This document shows, piece after piece, positions 1-10,513 of a stretch of DNA of 64,000 nt. Each line of letters opens with the position of its first letter. Position 1 is the stretch's first letter. The stretch spans positions 83,671,681 through 83,735,680 of the forward strand of contig JBCNJP010000023.1 of assembly GCA_039602395.1 (NCBI GenBank), given 5' to 3'. The notes beneath the pieces were generated by a model that saw only the letters and a list, made by a program, of their open reading frames with translations, made no database searches and had not been told where the DNA came from. This stretch comes from Deinandra increscens subsp. villosa. Taxonomy: Eukaryota > Streptophyta > Magnoliopsida > Asterales > Asteraceae. Made by a program: the position numbers and the translations under genes.

Positions 1-470
1 AATATCGCATATACATAAAACAATAGTTCCGGCACATTTTAGTCTAAACATAAAGTTAATACAAAAACATATTAAATTTTGAAATATATGAATGAAACTC
101 ATGTTACACAAAGGAGAGGTTCATCTGAATTTTAATAAAAAAGAAACCTAAACCAAATGGTATAAACACCTTCACTTCAGTAACAAGACACTAAAAAAAT
201 CTCAAAATAAAGCTAAACTAAAAGGAGAAAAAGTAAACAATTATATATCGATCTCAACCTAGATACGAAACATAAAATAATTCTCGATACATATAAACAT
301 TGTAAAAGAAAATATAATTAAACCTCACGTTATACGTAGGAGGTCCATCCGAATTTTAATGAAGATAGAGACCTAATCTAAACAGCATAAACAATGTTAA
401 GAAGTTGACACTCGGAAAAAAAAATCACAAAAACAAAGTTAAGTAAGAGAAGAAAAAAACAATATTGTTA
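1..470. repeat. Dispersed AT-rich repeat, copy 1
   Basis: This block recurs in direct orientation at 6706-7110, with matching landmarks such as 'cacattttagtctaaacata' and 'catctgaattttaat'. Inside the block a related unit also recurs (about 1-240 and 240-460), each with a 'ggaggt' then 'ccatc/tcatc..gaattttaatga' stretch, so it is itself an old tandem duplication. No coding frame or terminal motif is visible. The family is unidentified; a non-autonomous transposon is likely. Confidence 0.6.
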
Positions 471-479
471 ATGGGGAGC

Positions 480-545
480 TCAAGATTTGGACTCAGGTCT
501 CTCACAACAAAACAAATGTTTGAACCAGCTAAGCTAATACTCTAT
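480..545 (-). repeat. SINE-like tRNA-derived head (A and B boxes)
   Basis: Read on the minus strand, an A-box-like stretch TTAGCTTAGCTGG (525-537) is followed about 30 bases later by a B-box-like GAGTCCAAATC (484-494). This is the spacing of an internal RNA polymerase III promoter. The B box differs from the GGTTCGAATC consensus, so the copy is old. No poly-A or poly-T tail or TSD was assigned. Confidence 0.45.
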
Positions 546-589
546 ACAATACGAATGTACGTTGTAAAAAAGATTAGAAAAAAAATTTG

Positions 590-655
590 GGGTTAAAGAT
601 TCGAACCCAGGTCTTTAATATGCTAAGGTTACAAATAAACCAAGTACGCTGGAAC
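590..655 (-). repeat. Second SINE-like head, weaker
   Basis: The minus strand carries a near-perfect B box, GGGTTCGAATC (about 598-608). Upstream is only a loose A-box-like stretch near 640-652. It lies next to the SINE-like head at 480-545 in the same orientation, so the two may belong to one family or be a tandem pair. Confidence 0.3.
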
Positions 656-784
656 CTAAATTTGATCAAATGTCAAATGAATCATATATTTTATGAAGAA
701 TTGTGCCAGATATTTTCGTTATTAAATACAACAAGTTGGTGATCTGCCATCCATCGCTTCGCAACGGGCCACTTATTTACCTAT

Positions 785-2350
785 TAGTTTAAGTCAAAAA
801 GTCAAAAAACCTAAAGGTATACTAAAAAAACTAAATTAGAAAACTTAAAGGGTAACGTAAAAGTCCAAAAGTTTCATGTTCAAAGTGTAAAAGTATAAAA
901 ATTATACTATAAACGAAAGTAAAGTAAGAAAAGTTTTTTTTGTGATTAAAGTATAAAACTATAAAAAAATAGTTGTGGCTTAATGTCGAAAACTCTAAAA
1001 CTCTAATAAAAAAACAAAAGTAAAAAACTTAAGAGGTATAAAACGTAAAAGCTAAAAAGTCTCGTGGTGAAAGTATAAAACTACAAAAGTATACTAAAAA
1101 CGAAAGTAGAAAAATTAAGGGGTATAAATATAAAAGTCTAATAAAACTATAAAAAGTCATGGTCAAAGTCGAAAACTTTAAAAGTATACTAAAAACGAAA
1201 GTTAAAAAACGGAAAATTGTGAAAGTTTCATGGCCAAAGTAGAAGACCACAAAACCTTAAAAAAGATTAAAAGTTAGAGGGTAGAAAATGTAATAGTATG
1301 AAACATATGTGAAAACGAAAGTAGAAAAACATAAAATTGTGAAAGTTTCGTGGCCATAGTAGATGACCACAAAACTTAAAACAAAAAAAGACTTAGAAGT
1401 TTGAGGGTAGAAAACGTAAAAGTATGAAACATATGTGGCTAAATTATAAAAACCTAAAGTTTACTATTGCGTTAAAAAAAACAAAGTGTGAAAGTTTAAG
1501 GGTAAAAAATGTCAAAGTCTCAAACCTTCGTGGCCAAAATATGAAAACTAAATAAGTTCACTATGTCTTTACAATTTCTATTGTTATATATATAACAAGA
1601 TGTTTACCACCCCGCGCGTTGCTGCGTGGTTGAATTTGTATACCGAACAAAAGTCAAAAAATTGAGTGGTATAAAACGTAAAAGTTTAAAAGTCTCGTGG
1701 TGAAAGTATTAAACTATAGAAGTATACTATAAGCGAAAGTAGAAAATTTAAAATTTTCGTGGAAAAAGTAGAACACAAAAAAACTTAAAACAAAAATAAA
1801 AACTTTAAAAGTTAGAGAGTTAAAAAGTTAGGGAGTATAAAACATAAAAGTCTAAAAGTCTCGTGGTGAAAATATAAAATTATAAAAATATACTAAGTTA
1901 AGTGATATAACACGTAAAAGTCTAAAAGTCTCGTGGTGAAAGTATAAAACTATAAAAGTATATTAAAATCGAAAGTAGAAAAATTAAAAGTTTTGTGACC
2001 TAAGTAGAAGACAACAAAATTTTAAACAAAAAAAAAACTCTAAAAGTTAGAGGGTTAAAAAGTTAAGAGGTATAAAATGTAAAAGTCTAAAAGTCTTGTA
2101 GTGAAAGTATAAAACTATAAAAATATACTAAAAACGAAAGTAAAAAAGTTAAAAGTTTCGTGGCCAAAGTAGAAGACAAAAAAAAACTTAAAACAAAAAA
2201 AATTTAAAAGTTAAAGGGTACAAAACGTAAGAGTATGAAATATATGTGATTAAACTATGAAAACCAAAAGTTTACTATTTCGTTAAAAAAAGTGTTTAAA
2301 AGTTTAAAGGGTAGAAACTGTCAAAACCCTAAAATTTTATGGTTAAACTA
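785..2350. repeat. Degenerate A-rich, purine-biased repeat array
   Basis: A variable unit recurs at least eight times: 'tctcgtggtgaaagtataaa', then 'ctataaaagtatactaaaaa', then 'cgaaagtagaaaa'. Clear copies lie near 885, 1066, 1150, 1275, 1690, 1855, 1925 and 2090. Unit length drifts (roughly 70 to 200 bases), so it is not a clean satellite. The plus strand is very rich in A and G and poor in C. Within it (about 1605-1635) and at its edges (about 735 and 2435) are GC-rich 'gcgttgc/cgcaacg' snippets that form short imperfect hairpins. No open frame of note is present. Confidence 0.6.
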
Positions 2351-3149
2351 TAAGAAATAAAAACTCTCCTATTCATCTTTCAAATTTTATTGTATTATAT
2401 AATAATTAGTTTTGCATTAATAATCAACTAAATTTATAGCTCTCCGCACGTTGTGATGGACGTAGTTGTGAACGTGAAGAGCATGAACGCGCGTTGCGAC
2501 AGTCATAGTAGTTTGCGTTTACCAAACATGCTACTCCAAAAAAAAAAGGAAAATAGAACGTTTAAAAAAAAAGCAGGCACATGTTAAGCTAGATCGGAAC
2601 AATAAAGTCTAAAAATTGTCAAGTCTATTTGGAACACTTGCTAAACATAAAGTTTGTTAAGAAAAAGAAACGGACCAATGAAGTTATTAAAAAGTGACGG
2701 GAGAAGAAGTATTCGCTATTAAGAGAAGGCATTAAATGCAAAAGAAAATTTGTATTATGTTGGGAAAAATTACTCTATATTCTATACAAGGGAACAATTA
2801 ATAACGAAAAAAACCTAGATGTAGGAAAAAAGCCGGTTTCAAACCCAAGCAACTTTGATCCAGATCCCAAGCCTAAACTGTCCAAGCAGATTTGCTTTTG
2901 TTTATAACACCAAACAATATCGTATATAACTTAAACATATTTTGTAGGCACAAAACGTTAAAAAGTCAACCTGGAAGCAGGCACACAAGCATGTTTCGTT
3001 TTTTTACCATCCCAATAAATTATAGATAATTGGGATCCAGCATAGACACCTAGTTGGTTCAGAACAACGCCTTTCATTTTAAAGGCCACCCAAGGTTCGA
3101 ATATCTTAATTGAATTTGTTTGGTTGTGATGTATTGCAAACACATCCTA
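2351..3149. other. Intergenic, no recognised gene
   Basis: A GC-richer snippet near 2435-2500 ('cgcgcgttgcgac') resembles the hairpin snippets inside the preceding array. A minus-strand open frame of 61 codons (2958-3143) has no recognisable motif and no support beyond being open. Nothing else is identifiable. Confidence 0.4.
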
Positions 3150-3385
3150 CTTTCCCGTGTAATTAGTATAGTGTTTGAGTCGGTTTTTCCAATTTGAATC
3201 ATTTTATGATGCTTTTGTTTACTTTTGATTATTTGTCGGGTCTTAATTAGTCTTTTGTGTTTTTTATAGGTGCTTAAGATAAATCCCGAGGCCTAGCAAG
3301 AATGAAAGAGGACTGAACAAGAAATAAATCAAGAAATGCTGAAATGAGATGGATAAGCGTATCGCCGAGCCAGGAGAAGGCCCCT
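3150..3385 (+). repeat. Diverged LTR fragment of the Athila-like family (opposite orientation)
   Basis: The plus strand here matches the minus strand of the LTRs at 7200-8832 and 13591-15236. Shared landmarks in order are a 'gtctt..ttttgtgtttttTATAGGTGcTTAA' stretch, 'cCCCGAGGCC', a run equivalent to 'gaaataaa', and a final 'gcgtatcgcc' motif. The match then breaks near 3385. It is an old, truncated copy. Confidence 0.6.
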
Positions 3386-4010
3386 TTAAATTAAGGATGA
3401 CAAATTGGATTTGCCTTATCACTCTTGATTGACCAAATCAATTGTATTATTGTAAATTAAGGATGACGAATTGGATTTTGATACCGGTCGATAGAATATC
3501 ACCTAAATTCTTAGGCGATGACTAGGGTTTTAATAAACCATCAGGATCTTTATTAATCAATCAAAATATGACAACTAAAATAAAATTACAATTTTCTTTA
3601 AATACAAACATAAGGAAAATAAGATAAAGTCTAAAAGAAAACTGTTTAATAATAGGGGGGGGGGGGGGTTAATAATAAGGGGGGGGGGGGGGGGAGGAGG
3701 CATGGTTGTGAAAATAGCCTTAAGCTTCAAAAAATCCCTCCAATAGATGTATGCCACATCAATTTGACTAGGAGAGATAAATTTGAAGCCTTAGGCTTGT
3801 TTTTAGGTAGGGGTGGTTTGCCAAATGAAGCCTAAAAGCTTCTTTCGGTTTTTTATTTTATTTTGTTCATTTAAATAATTTCATGTAAAATGTATAAAAC
3901 ATTGTTAAACTAAAAGAAAACATTCATTAAACTTAAAATTGAAATTAAGAAAAAAACAACAATAATATAATATAAATTTAAAACGATATTTTTCCTTAAG
4001 TTTAAACCAA
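3386..4010. other. Intergenic with poly-G runs and short duplications
   Basis: A stretch with 'cttatcactcttgattgacc' at about 3415 recurs at about 6627. A local duplication 'attaaggatgac.aattgga' occurs at about 3396 and 3457. Two long G runs lie at about 3655-3668 and 3679-3694. No supported gene. Confidence 0.5.
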
Positions 4011-5372
4011 CTAGAAAATGCATTCCCACCCATATTTCTTCGCGATTTCTCTTTTTTCTTCATGAAATATTCGAGATCTTGTGTTCGTTGTTCGCATCTC
4101 ATAGTTTCTCGTTGAAACTCTACAGTTTGTCATTGATACTCCATAGTTTCTTTCACCACATCGTACATCGTTTGCTTCTTTTGGTGGGTTGTATTTTGAA
4201 GCATTGCTTTGATCTCCCTTTCTTTGAAAATCCGACATCATTTTCAATGTCATTGCCGTTGCAGTTGCAGATCCCTTGGTCGACGACTCCCCCGACTTCT
4301 TGGTTCCTTTGCGTGTTGGGTGTGTTAGAGTGGAGTCCTCGATTAGGTCGGGAAGATGACTCAGCAATTGACTCAAGCCAAAGTCATTTGAAGTTGTGTA
4401 ATGCCCCGACTCCGAGGTCTTTGACCTTTTCCCCGCTTGATGTATGGCACCAACCTTCCTTGATATTGCGTCCCACTTTGGGTGATCTTTGATGATTTTC
4501 CAGGATTCAACATGTGTAAAATCTATTTTCTCACAAACTCTTTTATACTTCTCCAATGTTTTCTCAAACATATTTATATCGGCACTTCCACTAGCCCATC
4601 GATGTTGCTAAAAACAATTTAATACAAAAAAATGTAAATTATATAAAAAATAAATTAAATTACCGCTTGAATGTAAATACCATTGAAGTTGGTCATTTTG
4701 TTTGTTCAACTTTGACCACTTTGAGTTGAGTTGATGAATGGTCCGACCGCTAGCTCGACCAACCAACCCGTCATAGTGGTTAAGCACTCGACCCCAAAAC
4801 AAATCCGATTTTTGTTGATCTCCAATTTATTGATCTTCGGATATATGTATATAGGCCTTCACCAAATTCACTTCTTGTTTTAACATTCCAAGGTGAGGCC
4901 TAAGCTCGATTAACAAATTTACTAGCTTTCTTCCCTTTCTAAACTTGAGTTGTAGCAACCTCTTGAACCTCTTCTTCCATATCCTCCTCATCGTCCTCTA
5001 CCTCAACCTCCTATCCGATTTCATCTATTTATTCATCATCATCGAATTCGTCCGTAACACGACGTGGATCTTGAAATTGAGTGTTTTGGTACATCGAATG
5101 GTGTTGATTAGTTGTTGAAAATTGATGCATTTGTGATAAATATGGGGATATGTATCGGGTTGAGCCCCGTAACGACTGGATAGAAAATCAATAAATTATT
5201 ATTGATGATAGAAACCCAGTTGTGGTTGAGGTGGTTGTGTATAGAAAATCGGTTGTGGAAGGGGTTGTGTATGAAGAGGAGTAGTAGCTGTTGACGATTG
5301 ACCGGGTGTTCGCACCTTGGGACGAAACTTTCGGGTTGTGACGGGTGATTTTTTCTTTCTATTTTCTATGGC
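4011..5372 (-). pseudogene. Degenerate Myb/NAM-associated (Harbinger ORF1-like) gene
   Basis: The minus strand carries pieces of a plant Myb-like/NAM-associated C-terminal protein, the kind encoded by ORF1 of PIF/Harbinger transposons and by derived host genes. A start at 5372 (MAIENRKKK, then a P/Q-rich stretch) reaches a stop about 58 codons on. A middle piece (about 4670-4802) reads FWGRVLNHYDGLVGR then QLNSKWSKLNK, typical of the Myb-like domain, but needs a one-base frame change before 'FNGIYIQA'. A GT..AG intron of about 70 bases follows (about 4605-4675). The last piece (4011-4571, 186 codons) has KWD and a basic, Ser/Thr-rich tail. Internal stops and the frame change make it a pseudogene. 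The partner transposase (DDE) is not seen. Confidence 0.6.
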
Positions 5373-5489
5373 CATAACTTTTGTTGTAGAGAGTATAGAA
5401 GAGTAGATAATGTGTGAAAAATGTATTGAATTGATCTCATTTTATAGTGTAAAAAGGGATGAGAAATTGAAAAAAAAAAATTTGTTTAA

Positions 5490-5528
5490 GGCTAGTAGCC
5501 ATTGCTACTAGCCGTTGGCTTCCAACGG
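5490..5528. other. Two adjacent short hairpins
   Basis: GGCTAGTAGC pairs perfectly with GCTACTAGCC (5490-5513, 4-base loop). Immediately after, CCGTTGG pairs with CCAACGG (5512-5528). They lie about 120 bases upstream of the start codon of the Myb-like pseudogene, so they may belong to the promoter or sub-terminal region of the same transposon. This is inference from position only. Confidence 0.5.
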
Positions 5529-5710
5529 TCCGAATTTTGGTTCCCAATCTCTCAGTTTCCTTCAGCTTTCACAACCCGAAAAGCAAAAAAAAAAAAAAAA
5601 AAAAACTGCAGCCTAGGAAGCCGCATAAGGTGGTGTGGTAGCCGATGAAACTACAGGAACCACAGGAGCCGAAAGGGTGGAGACAAACTCCATAACCCCC
5701 CCCCCCCCCC
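5529..5710. other. Low-complexity spacer with A and C runs
   Basis: A run of about 20 A (near 5586-5605) and a run of C (about 5697-5711) flank a short stretch with no coding signal. The C run abuts the end of the Ty3 tail on the minus strand. Confidence 0.5.
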
Positions 5711-6110
5711 TTAATGAACTACCAAATTAAAGATAGAGTAGGGAACAAGAAACCCAAGTTGAATGGATTTCGAACTCCCCAAAGGGCCGCCTCGGGTAAT
5801 AGGGCTGGCTTGGGTCTTCGGTCGAGTCGGGTTCCATGTCACATCCGTATCATTCTCCACTTCTTCGAAAAACTCGTCCTCGAGTTGTAACGACCCATCA
5901 AAGCCACTAGGGCCACCAGGATCGAACATAACATCTTGATGGCTTACGACCAACTCTTTATCTTCATTTGTTCTATCGGTTATCTTTAAGCAAACACCAT
6001 TCTGACGAGCGGGTCTCGGGTCAATTGGGTTATCGGGCCGTTCCACATCCCTCTTCCTCACCCCTCTTCGTAAAAGACTCGTCCTAGAGTTTTAATGACC
6101 CATCATTAGT
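5711..6110 (-). pseudogene. Ty3 polyprotein C-terminal tail, duplicated
   Basis: The minus strand keeps an open 116-codon frame (5711-6061). It contains DVMFDPGGPSGFDGSL then LEDEFFEEVENDTDV, which matches in type the end of a Ty3 polyprotein (compare the plus-strand copy ending at 6290). Just upstream on the same strand (about 6060-6105) the stretch 'GATGGGTC.TTA.AACTC' recurs with an in-frame stop. The tail was therefore duplicated in tandem and has decayed. No catalytic domain is present. Confidence 0.5.
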
Positions 6111-6128
6111 CAACCCGCCGCTCCGTAT

Positions 6129-6290
6129 TATGTTTTCTTGAAGCCGACCAAAGCGACATATGAAGATAAACTGGAAGGGTTGGTCATGACGGATTGGATG
6201 AAAAGACGCAAGGATGTTTCGTTTGATCCAAGTAGGTCTAATCCAACGTTAAAGCTCAAGGACGAGGTTTTCCGAAAAGGGGGAGAATGA
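6129..6290 (+). pseudogene. Ty3 polyprotein C-terminal fragment
   Basis: An open plus-strand frame of about 53 codons reads YVFLKPTKATYEDKL, then KDVSFDPSRSNPTLKLKDEVF, and ends GGE-stop at 6290. This is the type of acidic/basic tail that ends many plant Ty3 pol proteins after integrase. Everything upstream (RT, integrase core) is missing. It faces the related minus-strand tail at 5711-6110, forming an inverted pair. Confidence 0.5.
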
Positions 6291-6705
6291 TACGGATCTG
6301 AACCCAAGTCCGAACCCGGACCCGATTGAATATGCTAATTCACAGGGAACAATCTAGAATTTTGTTTAATCCTACCTTTAGTATTTATATAGTTTCTCGT
6401 TTTTGAGTTTTTATTTTAGTTCATTGTTTTCTTGTTTTGTAAGTTGGTTTCTTTCTCTATTTATATACTTTGTAATTAGAATTTTAGTTTACAGATTTTG
6501 AATAAAATATTAAGTTTTCTTTGGAGGATAATTCCAAGAACCCTAGTTACCGGTTTTAGGCTGACTATTTATCATCGGATTGTGTAATCCGGTGTGTTTG
6601 TCGTTCACCACGCTATCAGATGTGTCTTATCACTCTTGATTGACCAAATCATTTGCATTAAATTTCTTGTAAATAGTGGTTTATCTAGCCGCATGTTGCG
6701 GTGAC
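6291..6705 (+). other. Probable 3' non-coding part/LTR remnant of the Ty3 fragment
   Basis: After the stop at 6290 comes T-rich sequence ('agtttctcgtttttgag', 'ttttcttgttttgtaagttgg'), then an 'aataaaat' polyadenylation-like signal near 6500. This is typical of the 3' end of a plant LTR element. At 6580-6665 a duplicated 'cttatcactcttgattgacc' links it to 3415. LTR borders could not be fixed. Confidence 0.35.
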
Positions 6706-7110
6706 AATATCGATACATAAAGCAATAGAAATATAATCCGACACATTTTAGTCTAAACATAAAGTTAATACAAAAACATATTAAATATTAAAAAGTTTAA
6801 CTGAAACTCACATTACACGAAGGAGGTTCATCTGAATTTTAATGAAATCTAAAAGGAAATTTAAACACAAGGGTATAAATACCTTTAGTAACCTGACACT
6901 AAGAAAATCACAAAATAAAGTTAAAATTGAAAGAAAAAACGTAAACAATGTTGTATCTCAATCTAGATAAGATAGCAAACATAAAATTATTCTCGATACA
7001 TATAAAATCTTGTAAAAGAAAATATAATTAAAACCCGCATTACACGAAATAGGTCCGTTCAAGTTTTAATGAAGATAGAGAGAGACCTAGACTAAACAAC
7101 ATAAAAAAAC
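6706..7110. repeat. Dispersed AT-rich repeat, copy 2
   Basis: Direct-orientation counterpart of 1-470, with the same order of landmarks and the same internal near-duplication. It is preceded by a perfect small hairpin, CCGCA-tgt-TGCGG (about 6691-6703). Confidence 0.6.
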
Positions 7111-7199
7111 GTTAGTAAACCGACCACCAACACCGCCACCTTCGATCACCTCCTTCGTTTCTCCTAGCTTTCTAGTCGTAAGCTTCTAAAATCCATTTC

Positions 7200-8832
7200 T
7201 GATGTGTTCGGAACGACTCTAATAATACTATAAAAACCTAGACCTAGACACACCTAATTTTACCGAAAATACCTAAACTAAACTGAACCCTAAGGCAAGT
7301 GTACCTATCGAATTGTAGCTAAGCTAAGGCAAGACCGGGAATATCGAACCCTAGAGACACTCTATAGACAAAACTTAACCTAGACCTATGAAATGGAAAT
7401 ACTGAGTAATTTGGGGTTTTTGAATTGAGATTGAATTAAGATTTAACTGACTTAACTAAATAATGAGCAAACAGACGAACACAGGAAAACCTAGGGACAA
7501 CTGTCAGAAGCAAGGAGAGATACCACCTAGACTCGGAATCCTAATCACTAATGACAACTTCAATCGGTTATGACTAATCTGATGGTGGCTAGTTCACCTT
7601 TTAAGTCCTTCCTAGCTACACTTCTAACGCTCGAACAGGAGTTCACCTTTTAAGTCCTTCATACCTCAATTAGACCTAACCACCTCTGAACCTAATCTCG
7701 GGCACCTTAGACCTAACAGGAGCTACCAATAATCACCATGACCGACACGGGATAACAAGCTAATCAAAACCCTAGGACACTTCCTTTTGAGATAATGCAA
7801 CCCTAAAACTTTAACCAACCCAACTACCCGATAATTCCTTACCTTTTGAGTCTCAGAAAGAGCAGCACATTACAATCAAATAATCAATCAACAACCAATG
7901 CAATAGTTCAAGGTGACCCTAAACTACACTTTAGCAATTAACCCTAAAGTTAACTACTTTAATTAATCTACCTAAACCGAAAGACATTCGCGGGTAAATC
8001 ATGCATCGATAATCAATAAACAATCTGATCATAACACACATATGCATCAACCATGGCAACAATCGGAATTTAATAAAAGTGCAACATCAATCAACTAGTC
8101 AAAACCGAATACAAGTCATCAAAAGATCAAAATCATCCTAATGAGTCTAGGCGGTATAAATGTCTAGCCTAGAAACATAATCCAATCAAGAATACAGATA
8201 AAAACTGAATCTTTAGCAGAAATCATGACTAGACGTAACTAATAATCACAAGACAAAAGGTTAGACGAAAAACCCGACACGTAACCGAAGTCGAATGCTT
8301 GATCTTCAGTCTTTCCCCTTGAATCGTAACCTTCCTTGGCTCTGAAAATCGTCTCAGATCGCTCCTCTGTCGTCTGGAAGTCGAGATATCCGAATTGCAA
8401 ACCCTAACATCGAATTATATCAACTAAGCAAAGTTTGCGGATTCTGAGGCGGTAGGCGTATCGCCTACCAACATATTTCCTCCAGGCGATACGCTTGGAG
8501 TCTGCTACGCGACAGAATAGTCGGTCAAACCGACTTAAAGCCTTCGTTGACTTCCTAGTTGCTCGCGTATCGCTCGTGACCTCCACAGGACTAGGCGATA
8601 CGCCTAGTCCATCATCTTCAGCACTTTTTCTTTATTTCCTTGTTAACACTTGTCCGCTTCTCTTGTGGCCTCGGGAATCGATTAAACACCTATAAAAACA
8701 CACAAAAACATAAATAAGACTCAAAGACACAAACCAAACTAAAAGCAACTAAAAACGAGTACAAACTGACTCAAATTGACTCAATTAACTAAATCAAAGA
8801 CTTGGATAAACAGATGTGTTTGCAACATATCA
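7200..8832 (-). repeat. 3' LTR of the Athila-like element
   Basis: Nearly identical to 13591-15236. It contains several copies of a palindromic motif, GGCGATACGCC or its variants (about 8453-8467, 8482-8498, 8563-8573, 8591-8607). On the internal side the minus strand has a G-rich polypurine-like stretch, GTGTGGGGATG, close to the LTR border. Confidence 0.9.
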
Positions 8833-10513
8833 AACATCCCCACACTGACTCTTTTTTCGTCCTCGAAAAATACTGCAATGGAATCATAACCAGGAAATTG
8901 ACTTCTAAACATTTAACATTTATATCCACCATACAATTCCACATTCCATAACGTACTAACACACTAACTATAATTGCCGATATTTCTATCCGACTAAACC
9001 CAACCACCAACCTTTTCTTTCGCCCCCATGTGTTTATGAAATTACCAGATATAAGTTCAGTCGCCTATGGATCCCACTAAAGAAGGGTCAAGTTCAACCT
9101 ACTACCGAATCATATTCAGTCAAAGCAAAGGATAATATTGATTTAAATTTTATATTTTCTCCAACCCCCTTTAAACCAGATACTAAGATGTCCAAAGAAT
9201 AACTATTTATTTATATGCAACTTCCTGAGCATTTATTCACTACTTTATCATTTTTCTCTCCTTTTTTTTTCATTCATTTTTTTTAATTGGTTACTTTTAC
9301 CTAAAATTACCAACGGACATCATCAGAGGTATTTTTTCACAAGGTCTTACCCCCGAAATCATACGTGAGTATTTTGCCCGCGAGATCCGGAACATCATCA
9401 GAGGCACTTACCACAGGATACCATCCCTAGTTCGTACATGAGTATTCTGCCCCTTCACTCTAATTCATTTACCAAATTATTAACTACATGCTCATCTGAA
9501 ATTCTAAGGACATAGGAGTATCTAGCCTAAAGCGGTCTCTTCCTTTCTAATCATCAGATTCAGAATCCCTATCACTCCTAAAATGGAAATCCACTAACAG
9601 ACTGATTAGCATATTTATACAACAATAAACACACAGGCTATTTAAGCTACTCCTAGGTCAGCTGGGCCTACCGACATATCATAGTTTAGTAATGTTTTCC
9701 ATTCAACCATACTTAACCACATTTCCCAAATTATCTATTATTTAACATTTAAGCACAAAATCAGACAATCAATTCCCGGTTTCCTATCATTTTCCATTTA
9801 AATTCAGCCAGAATCTCGGACATTTTTGAACAATTTTTTAAAAAAAAAAATTCCAAATTTTTAACATTTTTAAAGACTCAATACGAAAGTATCCCATCCC
9901 CACACTTGAATCACACAGTGCCCCCAATGTGGAATGGAAATAAAAATAAAGCATAATAAAAGCACGAAAAGAAAAATAAAAAGACTAAAAATAAAACAAG
10001 ATAAGTTGAAACGTGTTCACCTGAAACTCCAGAGACTCAGCACATCGATCGCAAACGAACCACCACAAATCCGGTAAACAGAAATAAAAAAAAATTGAAA
10101 ATTAAAGATTTCTGAAATACCTCTTCCAGGCGTATCGCCTACATCCATGCAATTCCCAGGTGATACGCCTGGAACTGCAAACATCCGGCCCCGCTTCAAG
10201 ATGCAAACGTATCGCCTATAACCTACCAACCTCCAGGCGATACGCTTGGAACGCAATTTCCAGAGAATTTTGAGCTTATTGCCTCAAAATTTTTCCATCT
10301 CCTTTCCTCTTCTCCAAGTCCCTTAGTCGAAAATTTCCAGCCAAAACCTGCATTTTGGTCTGCACAACTCACCTATGCCAATTCCTGAATCTCCAAAATA
10401 CCCTGCAAACACTGAAAAACATAAAACGACAAGACGCAAAGTGCACAAAAACTAAAAATTGTAGAAATTAAAAGACACAAATACAAAAATATACAACCCG
10501 GACACTAGATCAA
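8833..10513 (-). other. Non-coding 3' part of the Athila-like element
   Basis: About 1.7 kb between the protease end and the 3' LTR lacks any RT, RNase H, integrase or envelope-like frame. It contains four more copies of the GGCGATACGCC-type palindrome (about 10128-10140, 10156-10172, 10207-10218, 10233-10249), and 'acatcatcagagg' duplicated near 9316 and 9391. In complete Athila elements this space holds pol and an extra frame. Here it looks like a deletion derivative. Confidence 0.6.

Noticed and set aside
1029..1250. Hydrophobic 73-codon frame
   Set aside because: Translation of the A-rich repeat array; no coding signal.
2958..3143. 61-codon frame with balanced composition
   Set aside because: No motif or homologous family recognised, and no splice or promoter context.
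4079..4492. 137-codon plus-strand frame
   Set aside because: Lies opposite the Myb-like pseudogene, whose motifs are on the minus strand.
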